Source: Streptacidiphilus jeojiense
GTDB lineage: Bacteria > Actinomycetota > Actinomycetes > Streptomycetales > Streptomycetaceae
Direction of reading: 5' to 3'
Assembly (NCBI RefSeq): GCF_000719095.1
Contig: NZ_JOEH01000015.1
Span: 62,001-126,000, forward strand
Length of the DNA stretch: 64,000 bases
Position 1 is the first letter of the stretch; each line of letters opens with the position of its first letter. Below the pieces are notes generated by a model that saw only the letters and a list, made by a program, of their open reading frames with translations, made no database searches and was not told the DNA's origin. The translations under genes and the position numbers were made by a program. Below, one piece after another: positions 49,366-56,416 of the stretch.

Positions 49366-50313
49366 ATGACACTGCTGACCACTCCTTTCAACCGCGACAC
49401 CACCGCCGACGAGGTACTGCACGGCGTGGACCTCTCCGGCCGGCGTGCCGTGGTCACCGGCGGCTCCTCCGGAGTCGGTCTGGAGACCGCGCGGGCGCTG
49501 GCCCGGGCCGGCGCCGAGGTGACCCTGGCGGTGCGCGACACCGCCAAGGGCGCCGGGGTCGCCGCCGAGATCACCGCGGACACCGGCAACACTCAGGTCG
49601 CGGTGGCTCCGCTGGAGCTCACCGACCTGGACTCGGTGCGCGCCTTCGCTGCCGACTGGCAGGGCCCGCTGCACATCCTGGTGAACAACGCCGGGATCAT
49701 GGCGCTGCCCGAGCTGCAGCTCACCCCGCAGGGGTGGGAGACCCAGTTCGCCACCAACCACCTGGGCCACTTCGCCCTGGCGACCGGGCTGCACCGGGCG
49801 CTGGCCGCAGAGGGCGGACGGATCGTCGCGGTCAGCTCGACCGCGCACCTGTACTCGCCGGTCGTCTTCGAGGACATCCACTACGCGCAACGGCCCTACC
49901 TCCCGATCGAGGCCTACGGCCAGTCCAAGACCGCGATCGTGCTGTTCGCCGCGGAGGCGGGCCGGCGCTGGGCCGCCGACGGCATCACCGCCAACTCGCT
50001 GATGCCAGGCGGCATCCGTACGCCGCTGCAGCGCTACGCCTACGGCGACGACATGTCGGACCAGGCGCGCGCCGTCTACGACAGCTACCCGTGGCGCTCC
50101 GCCGCCCAGGGGGCCGCCACCTCGGCGCTGCTGGCCGGATCGCCGCTGGTCGAGGGGGTCACCGGACGGTACTTCCAGAACAGCGCGGAGGCCCCGGTGA
50201 TCGCACCCGAGGCGATCGGCTCGGACCTCGAACCGGTGGGCGTCGCCGGGTACGCGCTCGACCCGGGGGCCGCACGGCGGCTGTGGGAGGTGTCCGCCGC
50301 CGCCGTCGGCTGA
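49366..50313 (+). CDS. SDR-family oxidoreductase (retinol-dehydrogenase-like)
   Basis: A 315-aa extended SDR. VVTGGSSGVGLETARALARA (cofactor loop, about residues 27-46), HILVNNAGIMALP, FATNHLGHFALA, VSSTAHLYSP and YGQSK (catalytic Tyr and Lys) are all present. The pattern matches the WWOX/retinol-dehydrogenase-like SDRs common in actinomycetes, which reduce xenobiotic or lipid carbonyls with NADP(H). No strong Shine-Dalgarno precedes the ATG. Regulated by the divergent TetR. Confidence 0.87.
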   Translation: MTLLTTPFNRDTTADEVLHGVDLSGRRAVVTGGSSGVGLETARALARAGAEVTLAVRDTAKGAGVAAEITADTGNTQVAVAPLELTDLDSVRAFAADWQGPLHILVNNAGIMALPELQLTPQGWETQFATNHLGHFALATGLHRALAAEGGRIVAVSSTAHLYSPVVFEDIHYAQRPYLPIEAYGQSKTAIVLFAAEAGRRWAADGITANSLMPGGIRTPLQRYAYGDDMSDQARAVYDSYPWRSAAQGAATSALLAGSPLVEGVTGRYFQNSAEAPVIAPEAIGSDLEPVGVAGYALDPGAARRLWEVSAAAVG

Positions 50314-50382
50314 CAGCTGACGCATCGTCCGCCCGGCCGGGCTGCGGGCATACCCGTCGCATACCGGGCGCAGCCGAAAAGC

Positions 50383-50402
50383 GAACCGGGGGTTCCTAAC
50401 GT
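50383..50402 (+). promoter_or_regulatory. candidate lanthipeptide promoter and operator
   Basis: GAACC-GGG-GGTTC (50383-50395) is a perfect 5-bp-arm palindrome directly upstream of a -10-like TAACGT (50397-50402). It lies 58 bp before the first precursor gene, where an activator could bind. No good -35 box is seen, which fits a promoter that needs an activator. Confidence 0.42.
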
Positions 50403-50460
50403 CGACCGTGACACATGGGGACCGGCCGGGTCCCCCTCGGCACAGGAACAGGTGATCCGG

Positions 50461-50568
50461 ATGGCCCAGATCCTCGCCCTTCAGGAACTCGACGTGGAGC
50501 AGGAGGAGAGCCTGTTCGCCCCCTGCTTCAGCATCGTCGGCAGCAGCATCACCGTTCACACCCAGTGA
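50461..50568 (+). CDS. class III lanthipeptide precursor 1
   Basis: A 35-codon gene. The leader (residues 1-20) has ILALQELDVEQEE, the amphipathic Leu/Glu-rich helix with the LxLQ pattern recognised by class III synthetases. The core starts near residue 20 and holds one cysteine, Cys22, then Ser24, Ser28, Ser29, Thr31 and Thr34; it ends in Gln35. No S-x2-S-x(n)-C labionin motif is present. The start follows AGGAACAGGTGATCCGG (weak Shine-Dalgarno). It lies 64 bp before the LanKC gene. Leader residues 3-8 (QILALQ), Leu10, Asp11, Glu13, Glu16 and core positions C, +2 S, +6 S, +9 T, +11 H, +12 T match precursor 2. The product is expected to be a secreted cyclic peptide. Confidence 0.86.
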   Translation: MAQILALQELDVEQEESLFAPCFSIVGSSITVHTQ

Positions 50569-50632
50569 CCTCCTGCGCCGGTCGAGCCGCAGCTGACAGT
50601 GGATCGCATCGCAGGCCCTGAGGAGAGATCAC

Positions 50633-53239
50633 GTGCTCGACGCCCTCGCTGAGTCGCTCGCGGACCAGGAGTACTACGCTCCGCTCGCGACGATGGCCGA
50701 TCCGGGCCCGCGCTTCGCGCCCAGCCGGCCGGAACCCCGCTGGCTCCGGGTGGAGCAGGACATCTGGACGGTGTGGAGCGAGCCGGACTCCCGGCGCCCC
50801 GAGCAGGGCTGGAAGATCCATGTGTCGGCGCGGCTCGACCGTGCCCAGCAGGTGCTCGACCGGGTGGCGGAGGTCTGCTTCGCGCAGCGGGTGCCGTTCA
50901 AGCACATCGCCGCCCGGACCTTCTTCCTGATCCTGCATCACAAGCACGCCCACCGGGCCCAGGCGGGCAAGTTCTGCGCGATCTACCCGCCGGACACGGA
51001 GACCGCGCGGCGGCTGCTCGGCCTGCTGTCCGAGGCGCTGCGCGACGAGGACGGTCCCTACATCCTCTCGGACCGCCGCTTCGGCGACTCCCGCACCGTC
51101 CACTACCGCTACGGGGCGTTCGGCGCCCGGAGCAGGCTGCTGCCCGACGGCACCAGGCAGGGACTGGTCCGCGACGGCGCGGGGCGCGATGTCGCGGACG
51201 AGCGCCGGCCGTACTTCGTGCTGCCCGACGGGATCACCGATCCCTTCGTCGCGGAGCAACTCGCAGCGCACTCGGGCGCGATCCTGATCCGCGACTACGA
51301 GGTGCTCGCGGCGCTGCAGCCGAGCAACGCCGGTGGGACGTACCAGGCCCGGGACACCCGCACCGGCCGCCGCGTCTTCATCAAGGAGGCGCGCGCCCAC
51401 AACGGCCTTACCTGGGACGGCAAAAGCGCGCAGCAGCGGCTGCGGCACGAATACGAGGTACTGACCGCCCTCCATGCGGCGGCTCCCGGTGTGTGTCCGG
51501 AGCCGCTGGACCACTTCACCGAGTGGGAGCACGACTTCCTGGTCACCGAGTTCGTCGAGGGGGATCCGCTGCGGACCTGGCTGAGCCGCATCTCTCCGCT
51601 GATGCGGAGCGGGCGGTCGGCCGCGGACTACCCGGCGTTCTTCGGCCTCTGCCGGGGCGTGCTGGACGGCCTGGACCGAACCCTGGACCAACTGCACGCG
51701 CTGGGGTACCGGTTCGGCGACATCAGTCTCGGGAACGTCCTCATCACCCCGTCGGGCGACGCCAGGCTCGTCGACTTCGAGGCCGCCACCGCGCTGGACG
51801 GGCCCCCGGTGGCCATGGGTACCAGGGGCTTCTCACCGCCCACCGCGCTGCTGCGCGACAGCGACGACCCGTTTCTGACGGACCGTTACGGCATGGCCGC
51901 GCTGGCCCTCGCCTGCTTCGCGCCCTTCCACGACGTCGCCGAACAGGCCCCCGCCGCACTGACGTTGCTGCGTCACGAGCTCGGAACGGCCGCGGCGCCG
52001 CCACCGGAGGACCTGTGGACCCGGGCCACCGCCTTCCACCGGGGCGCCGCCAGGGCCGACGGAACCGCGTCCTCCGCGCCGCCCTCCCCCGCCGAGGTCG
52101 ACGCCGATCCGCTGGGCTGCCTGGGCCGGCTCGCCGACCAGGTGGCGGAGGGCCTGCTGGCGACGGCCGACACCGGCCGCAAGGACCGGGTCTTCCCACC
52201 GCCGCCCGAGGCGTTCGGCGCCAACACCGTGTGCGTGGCCTACGGCACCGCCGGTGTGGTGCACGCCCTGCACCGGGCCGGGGTGCCGATCCCGGACGAG
52301 ATCGAGAAGCGGCTCCGCCACGACGCCCTGACCCGGCGTGACGAACTGCCCCCCGGCCTGGACACCGGTACCGCCGGGATCGCCCGCGTCCTGGCAGCGC
52401 TCGGCCGCCTGGACGAGGCGGTCGACCTCGCCGGGCACGCCGACGGCCACCCCCTCACCGCGTCCTGCACCACCCTGGCCGGTGGACGGGCCGGGGTCGG
52501 CCTGACCTGGCTCGCCCTGCACCGGCACACCCGGGACAGCCGCCATCTGGAGCGGGCCGCCGCCGCAGGCGACGCCATCCTGGCCACCGCCGACCTGGTG
52601 CCCACCCTCGGCGCCGACGACGCCCGCGGGCTGTTCCACGGCCGCTCCGGACTGGCCCTGTTCCTGCACCACCTGGGCGGCGAGACCGGCGACGACCGCT
52701 ACCGCGCGGCCGGACTGCGGTTGCTGCACCAGGAGTTGGACCGGGCGATCGCCATGGACGACGGCACCCTGTCCTTCGCGGACAACGCCGTGATCAGGCG
52801 CGCCATGCCCTATCTGGCCATCGGCGCGGCGGGCGTGGGGACCGCGCTGACCCGGTACGCGGCCACCGGCCAGGACGAACGCATCGCGGCGGCACTGCCG
52901 TTGGTGACGGCCGGCGCCTCCGTGGCGACCTGGACCAGGGAGGCGGGCCTCTACGGCGGGCTGGCCGGACTGGCCTGGTCCCTGGCCGACCACGCGGAGG
53001 CCGACGGCGGCGACACCGCCCGCGCGGCCGCCGTACGGTCCGCCACCGGCCTGCTCAAGTACGCCGTCCCGCACACCCGCGGCGTCCGCTTCCTCGGCTC
53101 GCAGGCGCACCGCTTCAGCGCCGATCTGTCCAGCGGCGCGGCCGGAGTCCTGCTGGCCCTGCACCGCGTCCTGCACGGGCCCGGGGACGAGGTGTTCACC
53201 CTGGACCCGGCCACCGGGACCCCCGCGCACCGCGGGTGA
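50633..53239 (+). CDS. class III lanthionine synthetase LanKC
   Basis: 868 aa from GTG after GAGGAGA. The order is N-terminal lyase-type domain (about residues 1-215, with KIHVSARLD, RTFFLILHHKHAHRAQAGKF and GPYILSDRRFGDSR), Ser/Thr kinase domain (about 216-480) and LanC-like cyclase domain (about 500-868). Kinase residues are intact: Lys251 in VFIKEA, Asp363 and Asn368 in GDISLGNVL, and Asp381 in VDFEAA. The cyclase has the GxxG repeats (GIARVL, FHGRSGLALFL, LSSGAAGVLLALHRVL) but lacks the zinc Cys-Cys-His ligands. That makes it class III rather than class IV. It phosphorylates Ser/Thr of the precursor, eliminates phosphate and closes thioether rings. It lies between two precursor genes. Confidence 0.93.
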   Translation: MLDALAESLADQEYYAPLATMADPGPRFAPSRPEPRWLRVEQDIWTVWSEPDSRRPEQGWKIHVSARLDRAQQVLDRVAEVCFAQRVPFKHIAARTFFLILHHKHAHRAQAGKFCAIYPPDTETARRLLGLLSEALRDEDGPYILSDRRFGDSRTVHYRYGAFGARSRLLPDGTRQGLVRDGAGRDVADERRPYFVLPDGITDPFVAEQLAAHSGAILIRDYEVLAALQPSNAGGTYQARDTRTGRRVFIKEARAHNGLTWDGKSAQQRLRHEYEVLTALHAAAPGVCPEPLDHFTEWEHDFLVTEFVEGDPLRTWLSRISPLMRSGRSAADYPAFFGLCRGVLDGLDRTLDQLHALGYRFGDISLGNVLITPSGDARLVDFEAATALDGPPVAMGTRGFSPPTALLRDSDDPFLTDRYGMAALALACFAPFHDVAEQAPAALTLLRHELGTAAAPPPEDLWTRATAFHRGAARADGTASSAPPSPAEVDADPLGCLGRLADQVAEGLLATADTGRKDRVFPPPPEAFGANTVCVAYGTAGVVHALHRAGVPIPDEIEKRLRHDALTRRDELPPGLDTGTAGIARVLAALGRLDEAVDLAGHADGHPLTASCTTLAGGRAGVGLTWLALHRHTRDSRHLERAAAAGDAILATADLVPTLGADDARGLFHGRSGLALFLHHLGGETGDDRYRAAGLRLLHQELDRAIAMDDGTLSFADNAVIRRAMPYLAIGAAGVGTALTRYAATGQDERIAAALPLVTAGASVATWTREAGLYGGLAGLAWSLADHAEADGGDTARAAAVRSATGLLKYAVPHTRGVRFLGSQAHRFSADLSSGAAGVLLALHRVLHGPGDEVFTLDPATGTPAHRG

Positions 53240-53280
53240 ACCACAGCGAAGGAACCACAACCGAGAAGGAGAATCACCCC

Positions 53281-53385
53281 ATGACCCAGATCCTCGCCCT
53301 GCAGGCCCTGGACACCGAGCCCCAGGAGGTCGCCACCTTCTGCATCAGCTCCGGTTGGAGCGACTGGAGCATCCACACGGCCTGA
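53281..53385 (+). CDS. class III lanthipeptide precursor 2
   Basis: A 34-codon gene 41 bp after LanKC, with GAAGGAG 9 nt before ATG. The leader has QILALQALDTEPQE, nearly the same as precursor 1. The core holds one Cys (Cys21), then Ser23, Ser24, Ser27, Ser30 and Thr33 and a symmetric SGWSDWS segment with two Trp. Ring-forming positions relative to Cys are conserved with precursor 1: +2 Ser, +6 Ser, +9 Ser (Thr in precursor 1), +12 Thr after an invariant His. The non-ring residues differ strongly, as expected of a two-product RiPP locus. A hairpin terminator follows 15 bp later. Confidence 0.87.
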   Translation: MTQILALQALDTEPQEVATFCISSGWSDWSIHTA

Positions 53386-53400
53386 CCCGATGCGAACCAC

Positions 53401-53437
53401 CGACCCCGGCCCGCGCCTCCCGCACGGGCCGGGGTCG
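53401..53437 (+). terminator. hairpin terminator of the lanthipeptide transcript
   Basis: Perfect 13-bp stem, CGACCCCGGCCCG (53401-53413) with CGGGCCGGGGTCG (53425-53437), and an 11-nt loop, after precursor 2. It ends the precursor 1-LanKC-precursor 2 unit before the regulator gene. Confidence 0.85.
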
Positions 53438-53443
53438 TGCTTT

Positions 53444-53475
53444 CGAGGGGTCGCTTCCGAGGGGTCGCTTCCGAG
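53444..53475 (+). repeat. 14-bp tandem repeat
   Basis: CGAGGGGTCGCTTC at 53444-53457 and 53458-53471, followed by a partial CGAG. It lies between the terminator and the regulator promoter. Confidence 0.8.
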
Positions 53476-53500
53476 CGGAACGGCGCAGGTCCCGGCCGGG

Positions 53501-53521
53501 CTACGTACGAGATTTGCGTAG
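53501..53521 (+). promoter_or_regulatory. inverted repeat upstream of the LuxR-type regulator
   Basis: CTACG (53501-53505) and CGTAG (53517-53521) flank 11 nt in an AT-richer patch 89 bp upstream of the regulator start. The octamer CTACGTAC also occurs at 59444 in front of the second LuxR-type gene. Confidence 0.4.
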
Positions 53522-53609
53522 TATCACGGATGCTTCCTGGCCCCACGATTGGAAAACTCACCACAAGCACGGACACACCGGGTTGTCGGATCCCCCGAAG
53601 GGAGCACCA

Positions 53610-56402
53610 GTGGTCCAGGCGAACGGCAACTCACCGGGGCAGTTCGGAACCCCGCCCCAGGACGACCGGGTCAGGGATCCGGGAGCCGAAACGGTCGGCG
53701 AGCTGGTCTCGCTGACCACGCGCGAACGCCAGGTCGCGGCTCTCGTCGCGGAGGGTCTCAGCAGCGCGGCGATCGCCGCCGAGCTCTACCTCAGCCCCCG
53801 CACCGTGGAGACCCACATCGCCCGGATCTACCGCAAGACCGGGGTGTCCTCCCGCGCCGCACTGGCCTCCATCGTGACCCGCAGCAAGGCCGACCCGCCC
53901 GCGCCTGCCGACCCGCCCGCTGACATCGCCCCGCAGACGCCGCGGGCAGCGCGGGGCAGCCGACTGGTCGGGCGAGGCGTCGAAGTCGATTCGGTGACAA
54001 GGGCGTTGGAAGATCTCAAGGCGGGCACGGGCCGGGCGATCGCGCTGGTCGGGGAGCCGGGCATCGGCAAGAGCTCACTGCTGCGGACGGCCGCGGCACA
54101 GGCCCGGGACCAGGGGATCCAGGTCCTCACCGCACACGGCGGCCACCCGGCCCTGCCCGCGCTCCTCGGCGGGCCGGGCACCATGGACCTGCACGAGGTG
54201 GCGGCGCACGCCGCCGACCGTGCTGCCGTCATGGCGGTGGTGGACGACCTGCACGATCTCGCCGCCGACCGCATCGCCGACATCGAGCGGCTGATCGAAA
54301 CGACAGCTGCCGGCCCGGTGCTGTGCCTGCTCTCCTACCGGCAGCGCCAGCTGTCGCCGGCGCTGGCGGCCGTGCTCTCCCGGGCGTCGTCCGCCGGGTT
54401 CCTGGAGGTGTGGAGCCTGGGGCCGCTCTCCCAGGAGCAGGCTCGCGAACTGCTCGGCGACCGGCCGAACCTGGACCAGGTGCACCGCGAGGCCGAGGGC
54501 AATCCCCAGTACCTCCAGATCATGGCCGCCGACGACCGGACGGCGGTCGACGCCGAGACGGCGATCCTCGGTGAACTCACCGGCCTCGACGCCCGTGCGC
54601 TGGCCGTGGTGCAGGCGGCGGCGGTCCTCGACGGGCCGTTCCACCCGGAGCTGCTGGCCGGCGTCGCGGGTCTGGAGCTGTCAGTGGTAATGGCCGCGCT
54701 GGACTCACTGGCCCGGCTGGACCTGGTCCGCCCGGCCGAGCCCGCCTCGCAGTTGACGCTGCGTCATCCGGCGATCGGAAAGGTGGTCTACCGGCGGCTG
54801 GAACCCGGCCGCCGCACCGAACTGCACCGGATGGCCGAGGCCGAACTGGCAGCACGGGCGGCGCCGATCGCGGAACGCGCCCACCATGTCGCGCGAGCCG
54901 CGGATCCGCGGCGGCCGGAACACGCGACCACCCTGATCGCGGCGGCCCGCGGCATGATCTACACCTCCCCCGCCGTCGCCAAGGGCCATCTGCAGGCGGC
55001 GCTGTCGCTGCTCCAGGAGGGCGGTGCGCACTGGTACGAGGCCAAGGTCCTGCTCGCCCGCGCCCGGCTGCTCACCGGGGACGCCTCCGAGAGCCGTGCG
55101 CTGCTGGAGGCCCTGCGCTCGGACATCCCCGGCGGACCGCCCGGTGACGCGACCGCGCTCGCCGACTCCAGCCGGATCGAACGGCGGCTGGGCCGGTACA
55201 CCGAGGCCGGTGCGCTGGCCCGCGCCGGGCTCGCGGCGCTGACCGACGACGACTCGGCGACGGCCGCGGCCCTGCATTCCGAACTGGCCGACTACGCCTA
55301 CGACGTGCAGGACTTCGAGACGTCCCGGCAGCACGCCGAGACCGCGGCGGCACTGGCGCACGGGCACGGGGACCGGGTCGGCGAGACCTACGCCCTGGGC
55401 AAGGCGGCCCTCGCCCATCTGTTCACCAGCGACCAGGACAGTGCGCTGACGACGCTGCGCAAGGCCGCCGAACTCCTGGACGCCGTCCCCGACTCGACGC
55501 TGGTGGCCAACCTGGAGGCCGCGTTCCAGGTGGGCATGGCGGAAGGGATGCTGGGACGGCTGGTGGACTCCGAACGCCATCTCACCCGTGGCGCGGTGCT
55601 GTCCCGGCGCACCGGGCAGACCTACATCCATCCGCAGATGGTGACGGTGCTCGGCAACGCCCAGCTGCGTTCGGGGAACCTGCACGGCGCACTGGCGACC
55701 CTGGACGAGGCCGACCACCAGGTCAGACGGATCGGCGACACCGCGACCGAGGCGGTGCTGATGACGCTGCGGGCCGAGGCCCTGTTCTGGCGCGACGGCC
55801 CCGGCGACCTGACGGACGCGACGGAAACCGCCGAACGCGTCATGGCGTCCGTCGGCTCCACGCTGACCTCCTGGGCCGTCTCCGTCCGCTGCACCACCGC
55901 CGAGTTCGTCCTGCACGCCGGCGAACCGGCCCGGGCCGGATGGCTGCTGCTCGACGCCGCGGGCGGCGAGGGGCTGCCGAGGTTCACCGCCTGGCGCAGA
56001 CCCCGCTGGTGCGAGAGCCTGACGCAGGTGGCGGTCGCCGAGGGCGACCAGGATGCGGCCGACCGCTGGGCCCGGCTGGCCGAGGAGAGCGTCGAACAAC
56101 TGCCCTCCGCGGGCCGGCGGGGCTTCGCCCTGCGGGCGCGGATGCGGGCCCGGGTGCTGCGTGGCGACACCGACGGAGCACTCCGCAGCGCCCGGGACGC
56201 GATAGCCGACTTCGCCACCTGCGGTGAACGCCTGGAGCTGGCCCGCACCCTGCTCACCGCGGCCGCACTGGCCCTGGACGCCGGCCGGACCGACGCGGTG
56301 GGCGGCCGGCTGGACCGGGCCGCGGTCCTGGCCGACCAGTGCGGCTCGGCCCGGCTGGCAGCCGGTGTCACCACCCAGCGGGCGCGGCTTGCCGATCGGT
56401 AG
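53610..56402 (+). CDS. LuxR-type ATPase/TPR regulator with N-terminal HTH
   Basis: 930 aa from GTG with AAGGGAG 5 nt upstream. The LuxR HTH is at about residues 32-85 (TTRERQVAALVAEGLSSAAI, SPRTVETHIARIYRKTGVSS), at the start of the protein rather than its end. After a Pro/Asp linker, an AAA/NACHT-like ATPase (about 112-400) has Walker A GEPGIGKSS and Walker B AVVDDLHD. TPR-like helices then run to the C-terminus. Classical LAL regulators place the HTH last, so this is an inverted architecture. Its position right after the lanthipeptide unit makes it the likely pathway-specific activator; the sensed nucleotide or ligand is unknown. Confidence 0.86.
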   Translation: MVQANGNSPGQFGTPPQDDRVRDPGAETVGELVSLTTRERQVAALVAEGLSSAAIAAELYLSPRTVETHIARIYRKTGVSSRAALASIVTRSKADPPAPADPPADIAPQTPRAARGSRLVGRGVEVDSVTRALEDLKAGTGRAIALVGEPGIGKSSLLRTAAAQARDQGIQVLTAHGGHPALPALLGGPGTMDLHEVAAHAADRAAVMAVVDDLHDLAADRIADIERLIETTAAGPVLCLLSYRQRQLSPALAAVLSRASSAGFLEVWSLGPLSQEQARELLGDRPNLDQVHREAEGNPQYLQIMAADDRTAVDAETAILGELTGLDARALAVVQAAAVLDGPFHPELLAGVAGLELSVVMAALDSLARLDLVRPAEPASQLTLRHPAIGKVVYRRLEPGRRTELHRMAEAELAARAAPIAERAHHVARAADPRRPEHATTLIAAARGMIYTSPAVAKGHLQAALSLLQEGGAHWYEAKVLLARARLLTGDASESRALLEALRSDIPGGPPGDATALADSSRIERRLGRYTEAGALARAGLAALTDDDSATAAALHSELADYAYDVQDFETSRQHAETAAALAHGHGDRVGETYALGKAALAHLFTSDQDSALTTLRKAAELLDAVPDSTLVANLEAAFQVGMAEGMLGRLVDSERHLTRGAVLSRRTGQTYIHPQMVTVLGNAQLRSGNLHGALATLDEADHQVRRIGDTATEAVLMTLRAEALFWRDGPGDLTDATETAERVMASVGSTLTSWAVSVRCTTAEFVLHAGEPARAGWLLLDAAGGEGLPRFTAWRRPRWCESLTQVAVAEGDQDAADRWARLAEESVEQLPSAGRRGFALRARMRARVLRGDTDGALRSARDAIADFATCGERLELARTLLTAAALALDAGRTDAVGGRLDRAAVLADQCGSARLAAGVTTQRARLADR

Positions 56403-56416
56403 TGCATCCAGTCCCC

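Noticed and set aside
48595..50559. Extended minus-strand frame that would give a 654-aa TetR protein.
   Set aside because: The part upstream of 49260 is antisense to the SDR gene and unlike any domain; the TetR homology starts at the GTG at 49260.
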